A stretch of 53,313 nucleotides of DNA from Youngiibacter fragilis 232.1 (GTDB taxonomy: Bacteria > Bacillota > Clostridia > Clostridiales > Clostridiaceae), in assembly GCF_000495435.3 (NCBI RefSeq), contig NZ_AXUN02000185.1, forward strand, positions 1-53,313, read 5' to 3'. The translations under genes and the position numbers were made by a program. The notes beneath the pieces were generated by a model, which was not told the DNA's origin, searched no databases, and was given only the letters and a program-made list of their open reading frames with translations. This document shows positions 7,413-15,889 of this stretch, piece after piece; position 1 is the stretch's first letter, and each line of letters opens with the position of its first letter.

Positions 7413-8969
7413 TTATTTTGCGTAGTCCACTGAACGTGTCTCCCTGATGACATTGATCTTTATCTGACCAGGATATTCAAGCTCGCTCTCAATTCGCTTT
7501 ACAATATTCCTTGCCAGGCTCATAGCACCTGCATCGTCGACGACATCCGGCTTTACAATGATACGGATTTCTCTTCCTGCCTGGATCGCATATGACTTGT
7601 CGACACCTTCGTAGGAGTTTGCAATCTCCTCCAGCTTGGTAAGCCTCTTGATGTAGTTCTCGAGGGTTTCCCTTCTGGCACCTGGTCTTGCCGCTGATAT
7701 GGCATCAGCAGCCTGTACAAGTACAGCTTCCATGGACTGCATTTCGAAATCACCGTGGTGTGCTCCGATGGCATTCACTACCAGCGCGGATTCATGGAAT
7801 TTTTTAGCCAGGTCAGCGCCTATAACGGCGTGAGGTCCTTCAACCTCATGGTCTACAGCCTTTCCGATGTCGTGGAGCAAGCCCGCCCTCTTGGCCAAGG
7901 TGGCGTCAAGTCCAAGTTCGCTTGCCATCAGGCCTGCGAGGTTTGCGACTTCGATGGAGTGCTTAAGCACATTCTGGCCATAGCTTGTCCTGAACTTGAG
8001 CCGCCCGAGCAGCTTCAGTATTTCAGGATGGATTCCGTGGATACCTACCTCGAAGGAAGCCTGTTCTCCTTCTTCCTTGATTTCGTTCTCCACTTCTTTC
8101 TTCGATTTCTCAACCATCTCTTCGATTCTTGCAGGATGTATCCTGCCGTCCACGATAAGCTTTTCAAGCGACAGCTTCGCAATCTCTCTTCTGATCGGGT
8201 CGAAGCTTGACAGGATAACTGCCTCAGGCGTGTCATCAATGATGAGGTCAACGCCGGTCAGTGTTTCAAGGGTCCTTATGTTTCTGCCTTCACGGCCTAT
8301 GATCCTACCCTTCATCTCATCGTTTGGAAGTGCAACTACATGTACTGTCGTCTCGGACACATGGTCCGCCGCACACCTCTGGATCGATGTGGTTATTATC
8401 TCCCTTGCCTTCTTGTCGGCATCTTCCTTTGCCCTTGCCTCAATGTCCTTGATCATCTGAGCTGTCTCGTGTTCGATCTCGCCTCTCACTTCATCAAGAA
8501 GCAACTTCTTGGCATCGTCCTGAGTAAGTCCGGCTACCCTTTCGAGCTCCTGCCTTCTCTCGGCTATAAGTTCTTCAGCTCTGGTCTCCTTGTCTGCAGC
8601 ATCCTGCATCTTCTTGACCAGTGCCTCTTCCTTCTTCTCAAGCTGTTCTGTCTTCTTGTCCAGTGTCTCTTCTTTCTGGATGGTTCTTCTCTCGAGTCTC
8701 TGTACTTCGGTTCTTCTCTCGCGGAGTTCCTTGTCGAGGTCGTTCCTCAACCTGTGGACTTCATCCTTCGCTTCAAGGACTGCTTCCTTCCTGATGGCTT
8801 CCGCCGCCTTTCTGGAGTCCTCAACGATTGCTACACCCTGCTTTTCCGCGTTGCTAAGGATATCCTTAGCGGTTTTCAGCTTTGTCTTTGCTAAATATAA
8901 TATGATGGCTCCGACGACCGCTGCAGTCAAAAGACCTGTTACCAGTATCGCCATTTGTTCTGGGCGCAT
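7413..8969 (-). CDS. rny: Ribonuclease Y
   Basis: A membrane-anchored endoribonuclease that starts mRNA decay in Bacillota. About 518 residues, close to the usual 520. Order of parts: an N-terminal transmembrane helix (residues 7-27), a long charged coiled coil (about 30-200), a KH RNA-binding domain ([20 protein letters not shown] and following), and an HD phosphohydrolase domain with the HD pair in [10 protein letters not shown]. The ATG at 8969 is chosen over the adjacent ATG at 8972 because GGAGG at 8977-8981 is then 7 bases away; the longer frame to 9086 lacks a ribosome site. It has its own promoter in the recA-rny gap. Confidence 0.95.
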   Translation of the reverse strand: MRPEQMAILVTGLLTAAVVGAIILYLAKTKLKTAKDILSNAEKQGVAIVEDSRKAAEAIRKEAVLEAKDEVHRLRNDLDKELRERRTEVQRLERRTIQKEETLDKKTEQLEKKEEALVKKMQDAADKETRAEELIAERRQELERVAGLTQDDAKKLLLDEVRGEIEHETAQMIKDIEARAKEDADKKAREIITTSIQRCAADHVSETTVHVVALPNDEMKGRIIGREGRNIRTLETLTGVDLIIDDTPEAVILSSFDPIRREIAKLSLEKLIVDGRIHPARIEEMVEKSKKEVENEIKEEGEQASFEVGIHGIHPEILKLLGRLKFRTSYGQNVLKHSIEVANLAGLMASELGLDATLAKRAGLLHDIGKAVDHEVEGPHAVIGADLAKKFHESALVVNAIGAHHGDFEMQSMEAVLVQAADAISAARPGARRETLENYIKRLTKLEEIANSYEGVDKSYAIQAGREIRIIVKPDVVDDAGAMSLARNIVKRIESELEYPGQIKINVIRETRSVDYAK

Positions 8970-9070
8970 CATAACACCTCCTTGCTTTTTTATCATCCTA
9001 TTAAGCCAAGGATGAAAGCTTGAAAGTGCATATTTTCTCACTGTGATAAATGATAAACCAATATAAATCA

Positions 9071-9099
9071 ATTGTATCCTACACAACGAAAAGTGTCAA
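9071..9099 (-). promoter_or_regulatory. Sigma-A promoter of rny
   Basis: TTGACA (9099-9094), 17-base spacer, TACAAT (9076-9071) on the minus strand, about 100 bases before the rny start. Confidence 0.75.
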
Positions 9100-9172
9100 A
9101 CAAAAGCGGTGCTGCATGATATCTTATTTCCAAAACATCCGTTCCCATTGCAATGGCCAGATAGTTAAAAAT

Positions 9173-9190
9173 CCGGATCTTTCGATCCGG
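9173..9190 (-). terminator. Terminator of recA
   Basis: Stem CCGGATC / GATCCGG with a 4-base loop, followed on the minus strand by a T run (ATTTTTAAC), just after the recA stop. Confidence 0.85.
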
Positions 9191-9199
9191 GTTTGGACT

Positions 9200-10255
9200 C
9201 TATTTGCTTTTCTTTTCCGGTGCAGACGGAGCTGCTTCTGCTGTATCAGACTTTGCAAGAGGCAGCTTGTATTTGCTCCTTATCTTGTTCTCGATCTCTA
9301 GAAGCACATCCTTGTTCTCTGAGAGGTAGGCCTTGGAATTTTCACGTCCCTGGCCAAGCCTGACGTCATTGTATGAGAACCAGGCTCCGGATTTCTGGAC
9401 AATCTCTTCCCTGACTGCAACATCGAGTACTGTACCCTCTCTGGAGATTCCACCGTTGTACATGATGTCGAATTCAGCCTGTTTGAAGGGAGGTGCGACC
9501 TTGTTCTTAATGACCTTGATCCTCGTCCTGTTTCCTGTGACGCTGTCGCCGGATTTGATCGAATCTATCCTCCTTATGTCCATCCTCACTGAGGCATAGA
9601 ACTTCAGGGCCCTTCCTCCAGGTGTTACCTCAGGGCTTCCGAACATGACACCGACCTTCTCCCTGAGCTGGTTTATGAATATTATGGAGCATTTTGTCTT
9701 GTTAACCGTACCTGCAAGTTTTCTAAGGGCCTGAGACATGAGCCTTGCCTGAAGTCCTACATGGCTGTCTCCCATCTCGCCTTCGATTTCCGCCCTTGGT
9801 ACGAGAGCCGCTACAGAGTCGACAACTATGAGGTCTATGGCGTTTGACCTTACCAGTGCTTCTGCGATTTCCAGTGCCTGCTCGCCTGTGTCAGGCTGAG
9901 AGACCAGCAGGTTGTCAATATCGACTCCAAGGACCTTCGCATACTGAGGGTCCAGGGCATGCTCAGCGTCAATGAATGCCGCCGCACCGCCCAGCTTCTG
10001 GGCCTCCGCTATGACATGGAGGGATACAGTGGTCTTACCTGAAGATTCAGGTCCGTATATCTCAATTATCCTTCCCTTGGGTATTCCGCCAATTCCGAGG
10101 GCGATATCCAGGTCAAGGCATCCTGTGGGTATCGATTCAAGGCTGTGGTTGGCTTCTTCGCCGAGCTTCATGACAGAGCCCTTGCCGAATTGCTTCTCTA
10201 TCTGGCTGACTGCTGCTTCAAGGGCCTTCAGTTTATCGGGATTAATGTTTGCCAA
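9200..10255 (-). CDS. recA: Recombinase RecA
   Basis: The strand-exchange ATPase of homologous recombination and the co-protease that triggers LexA cleavage. 351 residues. Walker A is GPESSGKT (68-75); the sequences [19 protein letters not shown] and [13 protein letters not shown] (the latter around the DNA-binding L1/L2 region) are well kept, and the C-terminus is acidic to mixed. The start is TTG at 10255 (residues MANINPDK), supported by AGGAGGA a few bases upstream; there is no alternative ATG with a site. It is monocistronic, with its own SOS-controlled promoter and terminator. Confidence 0.98.
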   Translation of the reverse strand: MANINPDKLKALEAAVSQIEKQFGKGSVMKLGEEANHSLESIPTGCLDLDIALGIGGIPKGRIIEIYGPESSGKTTVSLHVIAEAQKLGGAAAFIDAEHALDPQYAKVLGVDIDNLLVSQPDTGEQALEIAEALVRSNAIDLIVVDSVAALVPRAEIEGEMGDSHVGLQARLMSQALRKLAGTVNKTKCSIIFINQLREKVGVMFGSPEVTPGGRALKFYASVRMDIRRIDSIKSGDSVTGNRTRIKVIKNKVAPPFKQAEFDIMYNGGISREGTVLDVAVREEIVQKSGAWFSYNDVRLGQGRENSKAYLSENKDVLLEIENKIRSKYKLPLAKSDTAEAAPSAPEKKSK

Positions 10256-10288
10256 TTATTCATTCCTCCTATCTAAGTCGACGAGTGT

Positions 10289-10302
10289 CGAACATTAGTT
10301 CA
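10289..10302 (-). promoter_or_regulatory. DinR/LexA (SOS) box of recA
   Basis: On the minus strand, TGAACTAATGTTCG is a GAAC-N4-GTTC dyad, the Gram-positive SOS box. It overlaps the expected transcription start of the recA promoter. Confidence 0.85.
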
Positions 10303-10307
10303 TTTTT

Positions 10308-10336
10308 ATTATAAGGCACCCTAATGGTGCTGTCAA
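10308..10336 (-). promoter_or_regulatory. Consensus sigma-A promoter of recA
   Basis: TTGACA (10336-10331), exactly 17 bases, TATAAT (10313-10308). A perfect consensus promoter, held in check by the SOS box just downstream. Confidence 0.9.
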
Positions 10337-10386
10337 CAATGCACGCATATACATTATGCAATCATCCACACAATTCTTGCACGATA

Positions 10387-11310
10387 TCAGTTGTTTTTTC
10401 TGCTCCTGTAGTAATCGAGGGTCTCCCTTATTCCTCCTGAGAGGTTCCAGCTGGGGGCCCAGCCAATGGCATCGTTAAGCTTCCTGTATGTCATGTACGT
10501 CCTGTATATGTCGCCTTCCCTTGGCTCCCTGAATACAGGAAGTCCGTTGAAACCAAGGTCATGGGCTATCTCGTTATAAAGTTCCATAACTGATATCTCA
10601 GTGCCCGTACAGCAGTTGTAGATCTCGTTGTCCAGAGAATCAAGTGCAAGTGCGTTTGCCTTTGCCACGTCCTTCACGTAGATGAAGTCCCTTGTCTGGT
10701 TTCCATCCCCATAGATATCTGGAACCAGACCTTCAGTCATCTTCTCACAGAAGATGGCGACTACTCCGCCCTCACCGGTAGAATCCTGTCTTGGTCCGTA
10801 GACATTGGAGTAGCGCAGCACGGTATAGCTTATTCCATAGAGTCTGGAATAGACCTCAAGGTAATGCTCGACAGTATGCTTTGATACCCCATAGCCGCTC
10901 ATCATGCTGAGCGGATGCTTCTCGTCTATCGGAAGATACTGCGGGTCCGAGAACATGGCCGCGGTTGCAGGATATATCACCTTCCTTACCTTGAATTCCC
11001 TGCAGCACTCAAGAAGGTTGAGGGTTCCGAGTATGTTCACTTCAGCGTCATAAAGAGGATCCTTTATCGAGTTCGGGACCTTTATCTGCGCAGCCTCGTG
11101 TATAAGCACTTCAGGCCTGAATTCCTCGAATGCGGTCATTATTCCCCTGTCCCTTATGTCATATTCGTAGAATCTGACATTTTCGTTAAGGTTCTCAAGC
11201 TTTCCATGGACCAGGCTGTCAATGACCGCCACATCATGTCCTTCAGAAACAAGCAGGTCGGCAATGTGGGAGCCTATGAATCCAGCTCCTCCTGTAATCA
11301 TTATCTTCAT
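10387..11310 (-). CDS. NAD-dependent sugar epimerase/dehydratase (GalE-like SDR)
   Basis: 307 residues of the extended short-chain dehydrogenase family. The NAD-binding loop is TGGAGFIGS (6-14) and the catalytic pair is Y140 and K144 in YGVSKHTVEHY. GALE-type elements such as RYSNVYGPRQD and RDFIYVKDVAKA are present. Family members convert nucleotide sugars, most often UDP-glucose/UDP-galactose. The usual catalytic Ser/Thr region reads PATAAMF, and length and pattern fit a GalE-like 4-epimerase or a related enzyme of surface polysaccharide synthesis. It follows a phosphohexomutase gene on the same strand, which supports nucleotide-sugar metabolism. Exact substrate unknown. Confidence 0.85.
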   Translation of the reverse strand: MKIMITGGAGFIGSHIADLLVSEGHDVAVIDSLVHGKLENLNENVRFYEYDIRDRGIMTAFEEFRPEVLIHEAAQIKVPNSIKDPLYDAEVNILGTLNLLECCREFKVRKVIYPATAAMFSDPQYLPIDEKHPLSMMSGYGVSKHTVEHYLEVYSRLYGISYTVLRYSNVYGPRQDSTGEGGVVAIFCEKMTEGLVPDIYGDGNQTRDFIYVKDVAKANALALDSLDNEIYNCCTGTEISVMELYNEIAHDLGFNGLPVFREPREGDIYRTYMTYRKLNDAIGWAPSWNLSGGIRETLDYYRSRKNN

Positions 11311-11332
11311 ATTTAGTCCTTTCAGCGTGTAT

Positions 11333-12406
11333 TTAGCCCTTCAGGTACTTCTTGATGTCCGACAGGACATCATCATCAGGAGCGATTTTTTCCCCTATTG
11401 CTATATGCTTCATGGCAGATTCCATGTCCCCGAGGTTGACGTAGCACATGATGAGGTTCGTAAGAACCTCAATTGTCATGGTCCTGTCAAAGAGAGGCCT
11501 GAAATAGGAAACCGCGGTCTCGAAGTCTCCCATGGCAGCATAGTTTATTCCAAGCTCATTGATGACATCAGCGTAACCGTCGTCCAGAGCCAGTGCTTCG
11601 TTCAGGTAATAGACAGCCTTGTCGTGATTCTTCAGGTTCCTGCAGGCTATTGCAACCTGGAGCAAAAGCTTTGGATTGTCAGACTCCGAAGGGAGGACTG
11701 GCAGGATCATATCCAAAAACCTTGCAGGGTCATCATAAAGGATAGCTTCCGACTCTTCAAGGAGTGCCTTCCTGCCTATCCTCTCAAGCTCAGACGAAAG
11801 CTCTTCAGTCTCCTCGCCTCCGGACGCAATGTAGTCCCTGAGGACGACAAGCGCCTTCGGGAAGTCACCCTTCATCCTTAGCGCAGAGCCAAGGAACAGC
11901 TTGGCATCAAGGAGTCCATCCTTAGCCACCTCTTCAGCCAAAGCGAGGAAGCCATCGAGATAGCTCCTGTCATCGATGGACATCTCTTCGAGAAGAGCCA
12001 GAGTGTTGACAGCCACGTCCTTATCCCTGTGGACCTCATAAAGGCCAAGGAGATACACGATAGCTTCATCCTTCCTCCCATCCTTTATCAGTCGGGCAAC
12101 AAGGCTCTTGACCAGGCCTTCCATCCCTATGTTCTCCAGCATGAGCCTGTAGGCTTCCTTATATCTGAATCCTCTGTCCGCTCCAAGGCAGTAGTACATA
12201 CCCTTGACGAACTCTCCGACAGGAAGATTCCTGACCATGTCCCTTTCCAGGTTCTTTGCGATGTAGTCAGGCGACAAAGGGACATACACCTCGCCTTCGA
12301 TGTCAGCCAGGCCGTCAGCCTTGAATGCCTTGGCAGCGAAATCCTTCTTGAGTTCAAGGAAAATGAGCTTTGAAAGCTTCTCCTTCAGTCCTAGCCTAAA
12401 ATCCAT
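11333..12406 (-). CDS. TPR-repeat protein of unknown function
   Basis: About 357 residues, no signal peptide or membrane helix, so probably cytoplasmic. The C-terminal half carries tetratricopeptide-like helical repeats, for example DKAVYYLNEALALDDGYADV and the next repeat AAMGDFETAVSYFRPLF. The N-terminal half is helical and unrecognised. TPR proteins act as scaffolds. The start at 12406 (MDFRLGLKEK) has a GGAGG site 4 bases away. It sits between the phosphohexomutase and epimerase genes, 22 bases before the latter, so it is likely co-expressed with them. A perfect hairpin ends one base before its ribosome binding site, suggesting control at the RNA level. Confidence 0.8.
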   Translation of the reverse strand: MDFRLGLKEKLSKLIFLELKKDFAAKAFKADGLADIEGEVYVPLSPDYIAKNLERDMVRNLPVGEFVKGMYYCLGADRGFRYKEAYRLMLENIGMEGLVKSLVARLIKDGRKDEAIVYLLGLYEVHRDKDVAVNTLALLEEMSIDDRSYLDGFLALAEEVAKDGLLDAKLFLGSALRMKGDFPKALVVLRDYIASGGEETEELSSELERIGRKALLEESEAILYDDPARFLDMILPVLPSESDNPKLLLQVAIACRNLKNHDKAVYYLNEALALDDGYADVINELGINYAAMGDFETAVSYFRPLFDRTMTIEVLTNLIMCYVNLGDMESAMKHIAIGEKIAPDDDVLSDIKKYLKG

Positions 12407-12416
12407 ATTACCTCCA

Positions 12417-12452
12417 GAACGATGGCATACCAAAGATGGTATGCCATCGTTC
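12417..12452 (-). repeat. Perfect 15-bp inverted repeat abutting the ribosome site of the TPR gene
   Basis: GAACGATGGCATACC (12417-12431) and GGTATGCCATCGTTC (12438-12452) with a 6-base loop. On the minus strand the stem is followed by TGGAGGTAATATG, that is by the ribosome site and start of the TPR gene, and not by a T run. It is therefore unlikely to be an ordinary terminator. Confidence 0.85.
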
Positions 12453-12479
12453 AAATCTTTAATTATTAAACCGTTCTGT

Positions 12480-14210
12480 TTATTCGAAGCCCTTGTTGAC
12501 GGCATCGACTACTGCCTTCTTGAAGGCTTCTAGCTTGTTCCTGGAATCATCAAGGTCCTTCCCTGTGACTGCCACATAGGCCTTCATCTTGGGCTCTGTT
12601 CCGGATGGCCTGACAACGAACCAGGAATCATCTTCAAGAGTATACTTTATTACGTTGGAAGATGGAAGTGTTATCTCTTCCTTCCTGCCTGTCAGAAGGT
12701 CGGTCTTCTCTCTGAGCTTATAGTCTTCCTTGGAGAGAGTCCTGACTCCGTCAACCTCTGTGAGGGTAGTGTCCCTCATGTACTCGATGCATTTCCTGAT
12801 CTTGTCCTGACCGTCCTTGCCCTCCAGGGTAAAGGAGACTATGGCTTCGTTGAAGTAGCCGTACTTCTCGTAAACCTCAATCAGCGCATCATAGAGGGTC
12901 ATGCCCTTCTTCTTGTAGTAAAGAGCCATTTCACATACAAGCATGGAAGCAACGACAGCATCCTTGTCCCTTACGAAGTCCCCGGCAAGGTAGCCAAAGG
13001 ATTCCTCGAAGCCGAATATGAAGGTCTTTTCTTTGGTGGCCTTGAACTCCTCGATCTTTTCTCCGATATACTTGAAACCTGTGAGGACATCCATGAGTTC
13101 TACACCATATGATGCAGCTATCTTCCTTACGCTCTCAGTGGACACAATGGTCTTTATTACAACACCGTTGGCAGGAAGCCTTCCCTCTTCCTTCAATGCG
13201 TTCAGGAGATAGTAGGTAAGCAGCATTCCGGTCTGGTTGCCTGTAAGGACTCTGCTTCCGCCGTCCTTTTCAGTTACAACAACGCCTATCCTGTCACAGT
13301 CAGGGTCTGTTCCAAAAATGATGTCAGGCTTGACTTCCTTTGCCATCTCCAGAGCCAGTGTGAATACCGCAGGGTTCTCAGGGTTAGGGTAAGGGGCTGT
13401 CGGGAAGTTCCCGTCCGGAGCCTCCTGTTCTTTCACTATGTGGACGCTGGTATAGCCAAGTTCTCCAAGGACCCTTCTTACAGGGACATTGCCTGAGCCA
13501 TGAAGAGGCGTGTATATTATCTGGAGCTCAGATGCGCTTTCCTTTACGAGGTCCTTCTTTACAGTGACTGTCTTTATCGAGTCTATGTAGGATTTGTCGA
13601 CCTCCTCGCCAATGTAGACTAGAAGACCCTTTTCAATGGCCTCGTCCTCACTCATTGATTTCACGTCACCAAAGGAAGCCACTTCCCCGATCTTTGAAAG
13701 GACTATGTCGGCTGCCTCGTCAGTAAGCTGCCCGCCATAAGCTCCGTATACCTTGTAGCCGTTGTATTGCTTCGGATTGTGGGATGCAGTTATCACTATG
13801 CCTGCATCTGCATTAAGGTACCTTACAGCATAGGAAAGCATTGGCACAGGCCTCAGGCTTTCAAATAGACAGGCCTTTACTCCGTGTGCTGCAAGAATGA
13901 GGGCAGCAGTCTTTGCGAAGGTGTCAGACTTGATCCTCGAGTCATACGCGATGGCACACGATGGCGTACCTGGGAAGGTCTCTGCAATGTACCTTGCGAG
14001 TCCCTCAGTGGCTTTTCCGACAGTATGCTCGTTCATCCTGTTGGTTCCGGCTCCTAAGACTCCTCTGAGTCCTGCAGTACCGAATTCCAGGTCCTGGTAA
14101 AACCTGTCCTCTATTTCCTTTTCATCAGTAATCGCCTTCAGCTCCTCTTTGAATTCCGGGAGCACGCTGTCGTCCTTAAGCCATGATTCGTACTTTTCCA
14201 TATAGGTCAT
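12480..14210 (-). CDS. Phosphoglucomutase/phosphomannomutase (alpha-D-phosphohexomutase)
   Basis: Interconverts sugar 1- and 6-phosphates, feeding nucleotide-sugar synthesis. 576 residues, typical for the PgcA-type subgroup of Bacillota. The phosphoserine loop is TASHNP (141-146, S143), the metal loop is GTDPDCDRIG (D-x-D-x-D), the sugar-binding loop is GFEESFG, and the phosphate-binding loop is RPSGTEPK near the C-terminus. The start at 14210 has AGGAGGT. It is the first gene of a minus-strand set with the TPR and epimerase genes. Glucose- versus mannose-phosphate preference cannot be decided from sequence, though the length favours phosphoglucomutase. Confidence 0.93.
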   Translation of the reverse strand: MTYMEKYESWLKDDSVLPEFKEELKAITDEKEIEDRFYQDLEFGTAGLRGVLGAGTNRMNEHTVGKATEGLARYIAETFPGTPSCAIAYDSRIKSDTFAKTAALILAAHGVKACLFESLRPVPMLSYAVRYLNADAGIVITASHNPKQYNGYKVYGAYGGQLTDEAADIVLSKIGEVASFGDVKSMSEDEAIEKGLLVYIGEEVDKSYIDSIKTVTVKKDLVKESASELQIIYTPLHGSGNVPVRRVLGELGYTSVHIVKEQEAPDGNFPTAPYPNPENPAVFTLALEMAKEVKPDIIFGTDPDCDRIGVVVTEKDGGSRVLTGNQTGMLLTYYLLNALKEEGRLPANGVVIKTIVSTESVRKIAASYGVELMDVLTGFKYIGEKIEEFKATKEKTFIFGFEESFGYLAGDFVRDKDAVVASMLVCEMALYYKKKGMTLYDALIEVYEKYGYFNEAIVSFTLEGKDGQDKIRKCIEYMRDTTLTEVDGVRTLSKEDYKLREKTDLLTGRKEEITLPSSNVIKYTLEDDSWFVVRPSGTEPKMKAYVAVTGKDLDDSRNKLEAFKKAVVDAVNKGFE

Positions 14211-14353
14211 GATAAACCTCCTAAAACATAATCATATCTTTATCTAATATTATATAATAAGATTGAGTTGAATGCAGTCGTTAAGATCAATATCTGTCAA
14301 ATTTGCTTCAAAGTACACATTTCTCAACAAATCACACTACAGGAGGACAAGAT

Positions 14354-15700
14354 ATGCACAGCAGGAAAATACGCAGCATTATAATAAAGGCGACAGCCTT
14401 TCTGGTCATAGCTTCAGCTTCGGCAATATCGGGAGTTACAACGTGGACAGACATGGAAGGCACAGTAACAGAGGTTTCCGCCCTTGAGCTTCAGGGTACG
14501 GTCACTGTGACCTGCAGTGCCCTCTGGACTTACAGCAGACCTGACTGGACAGCAAGGACAAAGGTAGCCTACAGAGGTGAATCCTTCACGGCTTCTGAGA
14601 AGATATCAGTAGAAGGAAGGGATATGTACAGGCTCTCAAACGGAGCTTACATCAGCGCTAATCCAGCGTATGTAACCTTCAGCCAGTCTGCAGCGCCTTC
14701 AGTTCCTGCTCCTGAAATAAAGACAACAACTGCAAACCTGAACATGAGGACTGGACCGGGTACCGGCTACCAGATAATCATGGTGATTCCAAAGGGTGCG
14801 CAGGTCACGGCATCTGGATCCGAAAACGGATGGTACAGGGTCACGTACCAGGGATCAACCGGCTGGGCTTCAGGAGCATATCTTGTTTCTCCTGACACGC
14901 AGGCTCCATCACCAGCACCATCAGCAAGCGCGACATACATAAGGACAACTGCAAACCTCAACATGAGGACCGGAGCCAGTACAGGATACTCCATAATTAC
15001 GACCATACCTTCTGGTACGAAGCTTGAATCACTGGCGACATCAGGCGGGTGGCACAAGGTCAGCTACAACGGAAGGACCGGCTGGGTGTCAGGAGGATAT
15101 GTATCAATACTCTCAGGCTACACCCAGAAGGTAATTGGGATCCCCTACGTGAACCAGTACTCACCGGTATACGCCCCCATGGGCTGCGAGGGAGCAAGCC
15201 TCCTCATGGCACTCAAATACAAGGGATACACTTCACTCGACCTCAAGGCATTCCTTGATGCGATGCCGAAGACTGAAAGGGACCCCTTCAACGGATTCGC
15301 AAGCACTCCATACAAGATAGTCTCTGGAGTTCCTGAGATATTCCAGTCAATATTCCCTGCTGCACTTACAGCCTTCGGCAAGAGGTACAGCGGCAATGTG
15401 GCGGATGGTTCGGGATACACCACTGCGCAGCTGAAGGCAGAGATAGACAAGGGAAATCCTGTTGTAGTCTATGTCACTACCAGAAACTACGAGACACCTG
15501 TCTGGAAGGTCTATGACATGGGTCCTTCAGGCAGCGTGAACATCGTCGACAACATGCATGTCATGGTCCTTACCGGCTACAATTCAGATGGCGAGTACCA
15601 TGTCACCGATCCGGCAAGCTCCAGGAACACCTACTGGGTGAGCCAGGTGAAGTTTGAGACAGCCTACAACGCACTCAGGTGGGCAGTTGTAGTAAGATAG
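14354..15700 (+). CDS. Secreted SH3b-domain protein with C39-like cysteine peptidase domain
   Basis: 448 residues. Residues 1 to about 25 form a signal peptide (basic start, then ATAFLVIASASAISG). A divergent SH3-like part follows (about 44-110), then two clear SH3b domains, each with TTANLNMRTG...TGYxI and ending GWxSGxYL/V (about 120-180 and 195-255). The C-terminal 190 residues are a Peptidase_C39_2 domain: catalytic C278 in APMGCEGASL, H402 in NMHVMVLTGY and D419 in VTDPAS. SH3b domains bind cell wall, so a wall-associated cysteine peptidase or wall-modifying enzyme is likely. The start at 14354 has AGGAGG; the frame open from 14303 has no site. It is transcribed divergently from the phosphohexomutase gene. 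Confidence 0.88.
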   Translation: MHSRKIRSIIIKATAFLVIASASAISGVTTWTDMEGTVTEVSALELQGTVTVTCSALWTYSRPDWTARTKVAYRGESFTASEKISVEGRDMYRLSNGAYISANPAYVTFSQSAAPSVPAPEIKTTTANLNMRTGPGTGYQIIMVIPKGAQVTASGSENGWYRVTYQGSTGWASGAYLVSPDTQAPSPAPSASATYIRTTANLNMRTGASTGYSIITTIPSGTKLESLATSGGWHKVSYNGRTGWVSGGYVSILSGYTQKVIGIPYVNQYSPVYAPMGCEGASLLMALKYKGYTSLDLKAFLDAMPKTERDPFNGFASTPYKIVSGVPEIFQSIFPAALTAFGKRYSGNVADGSGYTTAQLKAEIDKGNPVVVYVTTRNYETPVWKVYDMGPSGSVNIVDNMHVMVLTGYNSDGEYHVTDPASSRNTYWVSQVKFETAYNALRWAVVVR

Positions 15701-15763
15701 GAAAATGCATTGGCCCCGGAATCCAAAACTTCTGCACGGTTTCCTAAAATATCGTATAATTAA

Positions 15764-15791
15764 TTGAATCGAAACCAAATTGTGTTATTAT
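15764..15791 (+). promoter_or_regulatory. Probable promoter of the decarboxylase gene
   Basis: TTGAAT (15764-15769), 16 bases, TATTAT (15786-15791). It leaves a leader of about 90 bases before the TTG start. Confidence 0.55.
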
Positions 15792-15798
15792 ATAAAAT

Positions 15799-15889
15799 AG
15801 TGATTTTGGTACTGGCATGTAACACCCTGCCGCTGATTCCATATGGCCGCATGGCCGTCACAATCCAAGAAAGAGGGTGCCGTTGAAAG
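15799..15889 (+). promoter_or_regulatory. Structured leader of the decarboxylase gene (unassigned)
   Basis: CACCCT (15823-15828) can pair with AGGGTG (15874-15879), which contains the only ribosome-site-like purine stretch before the TTG start. A GGCC-GCAT-GGCC hairpin (about 15845-15856) lies between them. This could hide the ribosome site. I do not recognise a known riboswitch class. Confidence 0.35.

Noticed and set aside
14700-15115. DNA tandem repeat or CRISPR-like array in the SH3b region
   Set aside because: The similarity is between two SH3b protein domains; the DNA copies are diverged and there are no spacers.
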